Below, one piece after another: positions 1-7,226 of a DNA stretch of 54,429 nt. The stretch comes from Terriglobia bacterium (GTDB lineage Bacteria; Acidobacteriota; Terriglobia; Bryobacterales; Bryobacteraceae). The stretch spans positions 1 through 54,429 of the forward strand of contig JAIQFU010000003.1 in the NCBI GenBank assembly GCA_020073115.1. The letters run 5' to 3'. The notes under the pieces are model-generated. The model was not told the origin of the DNA and did not search any database. It saw only the letters and a program-made list of their open reading frames with translations. Position 1 is the first letter of the stretch. The number at the start of each line of letters is the position of its first letter. A program made the translations under genes and the position numbers.

Positions 1-445
1 ACTCGATTCTTAGAAACTGCCGGGCCATAAAAGAGCCGCATTGTGGGCATTTTCTCTGAAAGCAGGGGACACCGGGTTCACAGGGGAGTGTAAGGCCGCA
101 TTGGGGACGCTCATCCGAGCGCTGCCAGCCCCTGGGGCCGCGGCCGGCGAAGCGCCCGGGGCGTGCATAGGATCCGATTCCGCCGCCGTAGGCGCCCATG
201 CCGCCGGCATAAGAGGCGCGGTTGCCGAAGGTCCCCCACGCTCCCTGACGGCCCCAGTCGCCACGGCCGGTGTACTCGATGGGGCTTTCCGGCGCGAGCC
301 GGGGTGTACGCCGCTCCGGGCCCCACTCCTCGGGATACGGCTCGCGGCGCGCCGGACCGGCCCAACGGCGCTCGCGTTCCCATTCGCCACCCCGTTCACC
401 CCACTCCCGATCCGAGTCTCTATCCTTGTCGTAGTGCTCCGCCAT
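1..445 (-). CDS. Partial RGG/Tyr-Gly-rich protein, BON-type N-terminal region
   Basis: The minus-strand frame starting at the ATG at 445 reads MAEHYDKDRDSDREWGERGG and continues through an Arg/Gly/Tyr-rich low-complexity stretch to GRGPRGWQRSDERPQ. A charged leader, a glycine-rich linker and a GPRGWxRSDER motif are what normally precede a BON domain in small acidobacterial and proteobacterial envelope or stress proteins. Here the frame does not continue into BON sequence. After SDER it turns into a Cys-rich stretch (CGLTLPCEPGVPC, then CPQCGS) and runs off the window edge. This could be a truncated or rearranged copy, or a genuine zinc-knuckle tail. The other reading frames over the same bases show no family-like sequence. 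A 15-mer at 239-253 is identical to part of the palindrome found inside the glycoside hydrolase gene at 44419-44433. Confidence 0.55.
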   Translation of the reverse strand, partial: MAEHYDKDRDSDREWGERGGEWERERRWAGPARREPYPEEWGPERRTPRLAPESPIEYTGRGDWGRQGAWGTFGNRASYAGGMGAYGGGIGSYARPGRFAGRGPRGWQRSDERPQCGLTLPCEPGVPCFQRKCPQCGSFMARQFLRIE

Positions 446-591
446 GCCCCCATCCTACGGCTATGACGCCTGCCGGGCAAGGCAGAATCCGGAAGCACTG
501 TGAGGATCAGGGCGCCATGGAAAACGGAAACCGAAACGGATTGACTTGCGTCGCTATACGGCTCAAGCTGTTAGATGGGCGGAGGCGCCGT

Positions 592-1644
592 ATGAAACGC
601 TTTTGGATGGTACTTCTTGCAGCGGCAGTTCTCGCGTTGACGGCCATGCCGGCGGCAGCGCAACCGGTGGTCCCATCGAAGTCGGGGATGGTGAGCATCG
701 TTCAGGGAACCGCGTACCTGGACGGCCAGGAAATGAAGGAACCGCTCAATGCCCAGTACCCCTACATGAAGGAGAACGGAAGCCTGCGGACAGCCGAGGG
801 GCGGGCCGAAGTGATGATGAACCCGGGAGTGTACGTGCGCATCGGCGAGAACAGCGAGATCCGCATGATCACCAACCGGTTCATCGATACGAGGGTGGAA
901 CTGGTGAAAGGCTCCGCCGTCGTGCAGTACACGGAAGTTCTTAAGGACAACAACTTTACCCTGGTGCTGAAGAAGGCGGAGATCGCGCTCCTGAAGCCCG
1001 GGGATTACCGGTTCGATTCGGACCCGGCCCGTATTAAGGTGTTCGCGGGGCATGCCGATGTGAAGGTTGATGGCCAGACGGTGGCGGTCACCGGCGGCAA
1101 GATGTTGAACCTCGGAGGGGCGGTCGCCTCGGCCGAGAAGTTCAACATCCAGGACACGGATGCACTGGACCGCTGGAGCGCGCGGCAGGGCGAACTGTAC
1201 GCACGGGCCAACGCCTCCGCCGCCCGGCAGGTCAACGACCAATACGGGACGAGGGACCCGTGCTACGGGTATTATTCCAATGCCGTCCCCGTGGGGCAGT
1301 ACCCCTGCGTGGGGACGTGGCGCTGGAACCCGTGGTACAACCTCTGGACGTACATCCCGATGCGCGGCTACTGCGATCCGATCTGGGGCTACTGTTACTA
1401 CAACCCGAGGGATGTGATGGGCGCCTATTACCGTCCGCCGGTGCAATGGACTCCGAGTTCCGGCGGCTTCGGCGGCGGCTATTCGGGCGTGCCCGCGAGT
1501 TCCGGTGGATACTCGGGCGCGGCGGCGGCATCCTCGACGGCCATGTCGGCGCCATCGGCAGGTACGGGTTCGACCGCGGCGGCTGCCTCTTCGTCCGGTT
1601 CGGCCGGACACGGTTCGGCGGCGGGCGGCGGGCACGGGAAGTAA
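592..1644 (+). CDS. Exported FecR-like domain protein with Ser/Gly/Ala-rich tail
   Basis: A 350-residue protein. Residues 1-22 form a Sec signal peptide (MKRFWMVLLAAAVLALTAMPAAAQ), which decides the ATG at 592 over longer upstream readings. Residues ~30-180 resemble a FecR-type beta domain: SIVQGTAYLDGQ, ASLRTAEGRAEVMMNPGVYVRIGENSEIRM-like blocks and an LKPGDYRFD segment. A Tyr/Trp/Cys-rich region follows (CYGYYSNAVPVGQYPCVGTWRWNPW style), then a low-complexity Gly/Ser/Ala tail over the last ~75 residues. FecR domains outside siderophore systems occur in envelope proteins of unknown role, so no function is assigned. It is divergent from the upstream BON-type gene, with a 146-bp shared promoter region. 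The operon appears monocistronic, because a strong hairpin follows the stop codon. Confidence 0.72.
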   Translation: MKRFWMVLLAAAVLALTAMPAAAQPVVPSKSGMVSIVQGTAYLDGQEMKEPLNAQYPYMKENGSLRTAEGRAEVMMNPGVYVRIGENSEIRMITNRFIDTRVELVKGSAVVQYTEVLKDNNFTLVLKKAEIALLKPGDYRFDSDPARIKVFAGHADVKVDGQTVAVTGGKMLNLGGAVASAEKFNIQDTDALDRWSARQGELYARANASAARQVNDQYGTRDPCYGYYSNAVPVGQYPCVGTWRWNPWYNLWTYIPMRGYCDPIWGYCYYNPRDVMGAYYRPPVQWTPSSGGFGGGYSGVPASSGGYSGAAAASSTAMSAPSAGTGSTAAAASSSGSAGHGSAAGGGHGK

Positions 1645-1670
1645 CCTGAACCTGGCAGTTTAGCTTTCGC

Positions 1671-1724
1671 CTGCTGACGACCGCTCCCTGCGCTCGACGC
1701 GCGACCGCAGGGAGCGGTCAGCAG
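1671..1724. terminator. Palindromic hairpin, GACCGCTCCCTG family
   Basis: Inverted repeat with arms CTGCTGACGACCGCTCCCTG and CAGGGAGCGGTCAGCAG around a short GC-rich loop. It lies 26 bp after the FecR-like gene and before a convergent gene, so it can terminate transcription from both sides, although there is no T tract. The core ACCGCTCCCTG/CAGGGAGCGGT is shared with the element inside the glycoside hydrolase gene at 44417-44485, so it also belongs to a dispersed palindromic repeat family. Confidence 0.7.
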
Positions 1725-1772
1725 CGAGGAAGAGTCCCCCGCAGGGAAGAGAACTCCAGAATTTACAGAGGA

Positions 1773-2159
1773 TTAGCGGTAGCGACGGCTGGCGCGCATG
1801 CCGATCAATTCGGCGACCTGGGCCAGGAGATGCGGCAGGTCCTGCGTGTGAATCGCCACCTCGGGTTTTTCGGAAGCGGAAAGGCCTTTCAATCCGGGTT
1901 CCGCGGAGGTGATCAGCGCCGTGGCCGGGTGGTAGTTTTTGACTCTGGCATAAGCCAGAACGTCCAGCCCGTTCTGCGCTCCGAATTGCGCATTGCTGAG
2001 AACCAGTTCGTATTGGCCCTCGTCCAGTTTGGCAAGCGCTTCCGCGGGGGTGCCGGCCACATCCACGTAATAGCCGCCTGCCTGGAGTATTGTCTGAAGA
2101 GCTAACCGTGGGGCCAAGTCACCGTGGACCAGAAGCACCCGGGCGAGTTCCAATGGCAT
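1773..2159 (-). CDS. Degenerate response-regulator receiver (pseudo-receiver)
   Basis: A stand-alone CheY-like fold of 128 residues from the ATG at 2159 (MPLELARVLLVHGDLAPR), preceded by GGCGGGG as a plausible ribosome site. A longer frame opens at 2258, but its extra residues do not look like receiver sequence. The pattern beta1-VLLV, beta3-YELVLSNAQFG, beta4-ALITSAEPG and a C-terminal helix is that of a receiver. The acidic pair after beta1 is HGD rather than DDD, the phospho-acceptor position is Asn56, and the position of the invariant Lys is Gln106. Only the Thr/Ser pair (84-85) is kept. It is therefore expected not to be phosphorylated and may act as a constitutive binding partner. It is divergent from the KaiC-like signalling operon. 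Confidence 0.72.
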   Translation of the reverse strand: MPLELARVLLVHGDLAPRLALQTILQAGGYYVDVAGTPAEALAKLDEGQYELVLSNAQFGAQNGLDVLAYARVKNYHPATALITSAEPGLKGLSASEKPEVAIHTQDLPHLLAQVAELIGMRASRRYR

Positions 2160-2347
2160 TTTGACCCCGCCGGAATCCGCTGCGTTCGGGAAGGTACGCA
2201 TCTGCTTCAAAAATAACTTTAACCGAAGATGCTCGATTTTCAGCCACTTATTTTGCAAACCAAGTACCCAAGTGCATGTGGCGTAACCGCTTTTGAGGGG
2301 GTTGCCACCTCCATTCCAGGGGTAAATACAGTACGTCTGTTACGTTA

Positions 2348-2368
2348 ATCACATTTAACTAGTGTGAT
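2348..2368. promoter_or_regulatory. Operator-like inverted repeat in a divergent promoter region
   Basis: Perfect 6-bp arms ATCACA and TGTGAT flank a 9-nt AT-rich spacer (TTTAACTAG). The site lies in the 294-bp gap between the divergent pseudo-receiver gene and the KaiC-like gene, in the most AT-rich part of the left arm. The half-sites have the inward order opposite to a CRP box. No cognate regulator is seen in the window. It could also be a start-site structural element. Confidence 0.35.
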
Positions 2369-2453
2369 GAGAAAAACAGCAGCCAGGGGGGTTGCTCCGA
2401 ACGGCACGATATCATGGTGAGAACTTTTTGGCCGGCCGTCCGGCCCAGGGGTT

Positions 2454-3917
2454 TTGAAAGCGGTGGCGCCAGAGTTCTCACGGATATCGATCGGTGTCCC
2501 CGGTTTGGACGAAATCCTGCGAGGCGGTCTGATCCCCCGCCGCACTTACCTGGTGCGTGGGGGACCGGGGGTCGGAAAAACGATTCTCGGGCTTCATTTT
2601 CTCGATATCAGCGTGCGGCAGGGCGAAGCCGCGCTGTTCCTCACCTTCGGGGAGAGTGAAGGCGAGCTTCGGGTCAATGCGCGCCTGGCGGGCTTCGCGC
2701 TGGGGGACCTCGCTTTTTTGGATATCAGCCCGAGTTCGGGCCAGTTCGCCGAAGAGCGTTCATACGACATTTTTCCACCCTCGGAAGTAGAACGCGAGCC
2801 GGTGACGCGGCGCATCCGGGAAACGGTTGCCTCGTTGAAACCGGCGCGTATTTTCGTCGACGGCATGACGCAGCTCCGGCGGCTGAGTCCGAACGCGTTT
2901 CAGTTCCGGGGGGAGGCGCTGGCGTTTCTGCGGTTCCTGTGCGAATCGGGGGCGACCGTGCTGTTCACGTCGGAATCGGCCGAAGGCGAGGACGACGATC
3001 TTCAGTTCATCGCCGACGCGGTGATTCACCTGGAGTTATTGGCGGGGAGGCGGCGGCTGTCGGTGGTGAAATTTCGCGGGTCGGACTTCCGGGCCGGCTA
3101 CCACACGCTACGCCTCTGTGATCGCGGAATGGAGGTATTCCCGCGGCTGCTGCCGTCGGAGTTCTCGGCGGATTTCGCCCCGGAGCCCATTTCGTTCGGG
3201 CTGCCGGAACTGGACCGGCTCACGCACGGCGGCCTGGAACGTGGCGCGATCAGCATCATCACCGGCCCGAGCGGGGTCGGGAAGAGCACTCTGGGGATGC
3301 AGTTCGTGAGTGCGGCGGCGGCGCGCGGCGAACGCGCGGCGGTCTACCTGTTCGAAGAGTGGCCCGAAACCCTGATCCGCCGGTGCAGGGGGATCAAGAT
3401 ACCAGTGGAAGCGATGATCGAATCCGGCATGGTGAGGCTGGAGCACATCGAGCCGCTGTACTTCACCGGCGACGAGTTCGCCCGGATGGTACGCCGGGAG
3501 GTGGAGGAACGCAACACGCGCGTGGTGATGATCGACAGCGTGTCCGGATATCGCCTCTCGGTGGCCGATCAGGACCTGGTCGGACAATTGCACGCGCTGG
3601 GCAAGTATCTGCAGAACATGGGCGTAGCTGTACTGCTGATCAACGAGGTGGAGCGCATCACGGGCGATTTCCGCGTGACCGACGTGGGGGTGAGCTACGT
3701 GGCGGACAACATCATCTTTCTCCGCTACCTGGAGCTTCGGGGGGAAATGGCCAAGGCCATCGGGGTATTGAAAAAACGACTCAGCGATTTTGAAAAAACT
3801 CTACGGGAGTTCGCTATCACTCCCGAAGGCATCCGGATCGGCGGGCCGTTGAGGGGTCTGCGCGGCATTCTGTCCGGCAATCCGGAGTGGGCCGAAGGCG
3901 AGCCGCCCGCGAGGTAG
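2454..3917 (+). CDS. KaiC-like double-domain ATPase
   Basis: A 487-residue protein of the KaiC/RadA-like RecA superfamily with two tandem P-loop domains. Domain 1 has Walker A GGPGVGKT (36-43) and Walker B IFVDG (Asp136). Domain 2 has GPSGVGKST (271-279), a catalytic-type FEE (300-302) and Walker B VVMID (Asp361). The C-terminal half retains the KaiC-like block RGEMAKAIGVLKKR. At the positions of the cyanobacterial phosphosites Thr426/Ser431/Thr432 it has Thr409, Ser414 and Tyr415. The TTG start follows AGGGG at good spacing. It is the first gene of a run that continues, 2 bp later, into receiver and histidine kinase genes, which implies that nucleotide or phosphorylation state is passed to two-component signalling. 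There is no kaiA or kaiB here, so a clock role is not implied. Confidence 0.9.
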   Translation: MKAVAPEFSRISIGVPGLDEILRGGLIPRRTYLVRGGPGVGKTILGLHFLDISVRQGEAALFLTFGESEGELRVNARLAGFALGDLAFLDISPSSGQFAEERSYDIFPPSEVEREPVTRRIRETVASLKPARIFVDGMTQLRRLSPNAFQFRGEALAFLRFLCESGATVLFTSESAEGEDDDLQFIADAVIHLELLAGRRRLSVVKFRGSDFRAGYHTLRLCDRGMEVFPRLLPSEFSADFAPEPISFGLPELDRLTHGGLERGAISIITGPSGVGKSTLGMQFVSAAAARGERAAVYLFEEWPETLIRRCRGIKIPVEAMIESGMVRLEHIEPLYFTGDEFARMVRREVEERNTRVVMIDSVSGYRLSVADQDLVGQLHALGKYLQNMGVAVLLINEVERITGDFRVTDVGVSYVADNIIFLRYLELRGEMAKAIGVLKKRLSDFEKTLREFAITPEGIRIGGPLRGLRGILSGNPEWAEGEPPAR

Positions 3918-3919
3918 TT

Positions 3920-4216
3920 TTGAGCCACATCCTCCTCCTGCTGGAAGGCAAGGAAAACAGGCGTCTTCTGGCCGAACTCCTGGGCAAACTCCATGATTTG
4001 AGTTTCGACCCTTCCCCGGACGCCTTCGACCTGATCCTGGCGGACCACGAGGCATTGCGCCATCACGGGGAATTTCTGCGGTCCCGCAGGCTGGCGGAAG
4101 AGCCGGGGCTTCTGCCGGTGCTGCTAGTGGCCCGCCGCCGGGATGCCCCGCTGTTTGCCGGGCCAATTCCCGGCATGGTAGACGAAAGCGTGCTGACGCC
4201 GGTGGAGAAAGTGTAA
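3920..4216 (+). CDS. Receiver domain fragment, 5' half of a split REC-histidine kinase
   Basis: From the TTG at 3920 the frame reads LSHILLLLEGKENRRLLAEL, then FDLILADHEAL with a plausible phospho-acceptor Asp, and ends ...VDESVLTPVEKV at TAA 4214-4216. This is a complete atypical receiver without its linker. The next in-frame codons (LSARVEMLLRARRLSLELRLR) are the expected alpha-helical linker into the HisKA domain of the following frame, which is in the same phase. A single base change at the first position of the TAA codon (for instance from GAA) would give one uninterrupted protein. Translation may end here or be partly suppressed. It starts 2 bp after the KaiC-like stop codon. Confidence 0.75.
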   Translation: MSHILLLLEGKENRRLLAELLGKLHDLSFDPSPDAFDLILADHEALRHHGEFLRSRRLAEEPGLLPVLLVARRRDAPLFAGPIPGMVDESVLTPVEKV

Positions 4217-4234
4217 TTATCCGCACGAGTCGAA

Positions 4235-4951
4235 ATGCTGCTGCGCGCGCGGCGGCTTTCTTTGGAACTGCGTTTGCGAAACGAGGATCTGGAAGCGTTC
4301 ATCAACGCGATGACGCACGACTTGCGGGCTCCTTTACGGACCCTGTCGGGTTTCGCGGAAGCCATGGCGGAAGACCAGTCGTCGCGCTTGGACGCCGCCG
4401 GCCAGCATCAACTGGACCGGATCCAGGCGGCCGTCCGGCAGATGTCGGAGCTGATCGATTGCCTGCTGGAGTTCTCCCGGATCGGGCGTAAAGCCTTCCG
4501 GCTGAGGAGAATCAGCCTGGACGAGTTGGTGGCCCGGTGGGTCGAAGAACTGCGGCCGGAGATCGAATCCCGCGGCGCCGAGGTCCGGATCGCCGGACCT
4601 TTCGGGGAAGCGGAGGCGGATCCGGCCCTCTTGAAGATCGCGGTCTGCAATATGCTTTCGAATGGAATCAAGTATGTCGCCGCCGGTGTGACGCCCCGGG
4701 TGGAGATCACGGCGCGGCGGGAGGGGCGCGCTGTCCGGCTCATGTTCCGCGATAACGGCATCGGGATGAGCGAGGAAGAGCAGCAGCGCATTTTCGCGCC
4801 GTTCGTACGGCTGCACGGCGTAGAAGATGTCCCCGGCGTGGGGCTGGGCCTCTCGTCAGCGCGCAAAGCCGTCGAGATCATGCGCGGCCAGACGGGGGTG
4901 ATCTCTTCTCCCGGGGACGGCAGTACGTTTTGGATTGAACTGGTGGCCTGA
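4235..4951 (+). CDS. Histidine kinase, 3' half of a split REC-HK
   Basis: 238 residues, with an ATG at 4235 available for re-initiation 18 bp after the in-frame stop at 4216. The HisKA H-box is FINAMTHDLRAPL (His29). The N-box is CNMLSNGIKYV, the G1 box DNGIGM, the F-box FAPFVRLHG and the G2 box GVGLGLSSARK, so the catalytic core looks intact although the N-box Glu is Cys. The kinase has no sensor of its own, and input would come from the receiver domain encoded just upstream in the same frame. It could still work as a separate soluble kinase if re-initiated. The next gene begins 8 bp downstream, so all are probably co-transcribed with the KaiC-like gene. Confidence 0.85.
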   Translation: MLLRARRLSLELRLRNEDLEAFINAMTHDLRAPLRTLSGFAEAMAEDQSSRLDAAGQHQLDRIQAAVRQMSELIDCLLEFSRIGRKAFRLRRISLDELVARWVEELRPEIESRGAEVRIAGPFGEAEADPALLKIAVCNMLSNGIKYVAAGVTPRVEITARREGRAVRLMFRDNGIGMSEEEQQRIFAPFVRLHGVEDVPGVGLGLSSARKAVEIMRGQTGVISSPGDGSTFWIELVA

Positions 4952-4959
4952 GTCGAACC

Positions 4960-6984
4960 ATGAGAGTGTTGATTATCGACGATAACCCGGACCATCGGGA
5001 GTTGATTATCTCGCGGGTGAAGAAGGCCTATCCGGACGCCTCGTTTCAGGAGATCATCCGGCAATCGATGCTGGACGAGGCGTTGCGGAAGGGCGGCTTC
5101 GACGTGACGCTCACGGATTACCGCCTGAACTGGACGAACGGGCTGAAGGTGCTGGAGCAGGTGCGGGCGGCGGGATTCGACGGGCCGGTGATCATGGTGA
5201 CAGACACGGGCACGGAGGAAGTGGCCACCGCGGGGTTGAAGGGCGGGCTCGCCGACTACGTGCTGAAAGGCCACCTGCAGCGCCTGCCGCTGGCCATCGA
5301 GGAATCACTGACCAAGCGGCGCCTGCAACGGGAGCGCGAAGAGGCGCTCGAAAAACTGCGGATCTCCGAAGAGCGGCACCGGATTGTGTCGGAGCTTGCC
5401 TCGGACTACGCCTATTCGTACCGGGTGGAGCAAGACGGCGCGGTGGTGCGCGAATGGATTACGCAGGCTTTCACGCGCATCACGGGGTACACGGCGGAGG
5501 AACTGGACCAGGGGGTATTGCTGCCGCTGGTGCACCCGGAAGACCGGCCGCTGATCGAGGGCGGCCGGGAGGCCCTCTTCGCCGGCCGGCCGTACTCCAC
5601 CGAGCTTCGCATCATCACCAAGGACCGGCAGATCCGGTGGCTGCGCGACTCGGCCCGGCCGGAGTGGGACGCGGCGGCGGGACGCGTGGCGCGCATCTAC
5701 GGCGCCGGCCAGGACATCACCGAGCGCAAGCGCGCCGAAGAGGAGGGCGCGCAGTTGATCCGCGAGCAGGCGGCGCGGGCGGAGGCCGAGGCCGGCGAGC
5801 GGCGCTACCGGTCTCTGGCCGAAGCCATCCCGCAGATCGTGTGGACGGCGCGGCCGGACGGGAGCGTGGATTACTTCAACCGGCGGTGGTTCGACTATTC
5901 GGGACTCAGCGAGGCCGAGAGCTATTCGCGCGACGGCTGGAAGAAGATACTGCACCCCGAGGACGTGGCGAACTGCCGGGAACGGTGGTCCCACGCGGTA
6001 CGCACCGGCGAGGTGTACGAGATCGAGTACCGGTTTCAACGGGCCGCCGACGGAGCCTATCGCTGGCACCTGGGACGCGCCGTGCCGCTGCGCGATTCCA
6101 AGGGCCGGGTGGTGAAGTGGTTCGGCAGCTGCACGGACATCGACGACCAGAAACGCTCCGGCGAGGCGCTGCTGGAAGCGCAGAAGCTGGAAAGCATCGG
6201 GCTGCTGGCCGGAGGCATCGCGCACGACTTCAATAACCTGCTTACCGGGATTCTGGGAAACGCCTCGCTGGCCTTCGACGAGCTGCCGAGGAACAGCGAA
6301 CTGCGGCCGCTGCTGGACAACGTGATCGTGGCCAGCGAGCGCGCGGCGGACCTGACGCGCCAATTGCTGGCTTATTCCGGGAAGGGCCGTTTCTTCGTGC
6401 GCTCCGCCGATGTTTCGGAACTGGCGCGGGAGATTGGAGGGCTGATCCGGACTTCGATCCCTAAGAAAGTCACCCTCCGGCTGGACCTGGCGCCCGGGCT
6501 TCCCAAAGTCGAGGTGGATGCCGCGCAGATCCAGCAGCTCCTGATGAACCTGGTGATCAATGGCGCGGAGGCCGTGGGGGAAGACCGCCCGGGCACGGTG
6601 ACGGTGTCGACCCGGCTGCTGGAGGTGGACACGGAGTACCTCACCGGCAATCATTTTGCGGGGGACCCGGTGGAACCCGGAACGTATATCGCCATGCAGG
6701 TGCGCGATAACGGGTGCGGCATGGATGAAGCGGTGCGCCCCCACATCTTCGACCCATTTTTCACCACGAAATTCACCGGGCGGGGCCTGGGCCTGGCCGC
6801 GGCCCAGGGGATCGTGCGCAGCCACAACGGGGCGATCCGGATCGAATCGGAGGTGGGAAGGGGGACCACGTTCGAGGTGCTGATCCCGGTGGGGAAAAAG
6901 GAAGCGGTCAGTCCTCAGGAAGCTGCCAGATCTCAGCTGTCGGTCTTCAGCTTCGGCGCGGGGGCGCCGAAGGCGGATGGCTGA
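4960..6984 (+). CDS. Hybrid histidine kinase, REC-PAS-PAS-HisKA-HATPase
   Basis: 674 residues. Residues 1-120 form an intact receiver (LIIDDN, TDYRL with the phospho-Asp, MVTDTG, YVLKG). Two PAS domains with PAC motifs follow at ~135-265 (HPEDRPL, GAGQDITERKR) and ~280-410 (HPEDVANCRERW, GSCTDIDDQKR). HisKA follows with LAGGIAHDFNNLLTGIL, then an HATPase with NLVINGAEAV, DNGCGMDE and GRGLGLAAAQG. There is no transmembrane segment, so it is a cytoplasmic kinase driven by an upstream receiver. It is the last gene of the KaiC-like operon. Its final ~20 residues (SQLSVFSFGAGAPKADG) are encoded by repeat DNA of the TCAGCT type and are probably not part of the ancestral protein. Confidence 0.9.
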   Translation: MRVLIIDDNPDHRELIISRVKKAYPDASFQEIIRQSMLDEALRKGGFDVTLTDYRLNWTNGLKVLEQVRAAGFDGPVIMVTDTGTEEVATAGLKGGLADYVLKGHLQRLPLAIEESLTKRRLQREREEALEKLRISEERHRIVSELASDYAYSYRVEQDGAVVREWITQAFTRITGYTAEELDQGVLLPLVHPEDRPLIEGGREALFAGRPYSTELRIITKDRQIRWLRDSARPEWDAAAGRVARIYGAGQDITERKRAEEEGAQLIREQAARAEAEAGERRYRSLAEAIPQIVWTARPDGSVDYFNRRWFDYSGLSEAESYSRDGWKKILHPEDVANCRERWSHAVRTGEVYEIEYRFQRAADGAYRWHLGRAVPLRDSKGRVVKWFGSCTDIDDQKRSGEALLEAQKLESIGLLAGGIAHDFNNLLTGILGNASLAFDELPRNSELRPLLDNVIVASERAADLTRQLLAYSGKGRFFVRSADVSELAREIGGLIRTSIPKKVTLRLDLAPGLPKVEVDAAQIQQLLMNLVINGAEAVGEDRPGTVTVSTRLLEVDTEYLTGNHFAGDPVEPGTYIAMQVRDNGCGMDEAVRPHIFDPFFTTKFTGRGLGLAAAQGIVRSHNGAIRIESEVGRGTTFEVLIPVGKKEAVSPQEAARSQLSVFSFGAGAPKADG

Positions 6985-6985
6985 A
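6931..6985. repeat. AGCTGA-family palindrome overlapping the kinase 3' end
   Basis: TCTCAGCTGTCGGTCTTCAG on the left and GATGGCTGA on the right flank a perfect 9-bp hairpin, CTTCGGCGC (6951-6959) with GCGCCGAAG (6964-6972). This is the same design and wording as the palindromes in the ribosomal operon gaps. It supplies the last codons and the stop codon of the kinase, and may also serve as its terminator. Confidence 0.6.
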
Positions 6986-7031
6986 CAGAGCGGCGACGGA
7001 AGGGCAGGCGGATCGCGGCTTTTCAGCCGCA

Positions 7032-7074
7032 TGTCGGCACGAATGCCGACACGGCGGGCAAGAATGCCCACGCC
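7032..7074. repeat. 43-bp double-hairpin REP-like element, copy 1
   Basis: TGTCGGCA-CGAA-TGCCGACA forms one hairpin, and GGGCA-AGAA-TGCCC a second directly after it, ending CACGCC. Near-identical 43-bp copies lie at 42364-42406 and 51427-51469. All are intergenic. This one lies between the hybrid kinase and the secreted protein gene. Confidence 0.75.
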
Positions 7075-7226
7075 ACGTCGTGGCCGCCCTGTGATGAAAG
7101 GTGACGGAGTGGCCGCGCACCGGGTGAGAATTCGCTCGCGGGGCGGGTCAGGCTGCGCGCAGGTTCACAGCGCCGGGCGGCGAAGGCTAGCGAGAATAAC
7201 CCCATCGCCCGGAGGGGTACTCTCGT

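Noticed and set aside
2454-3917. Circadian clock KaiC
   Set aside because: No kaiA or kaiB, and the phosphosite pair is Ser-Tyr. Only family membership is claimed.
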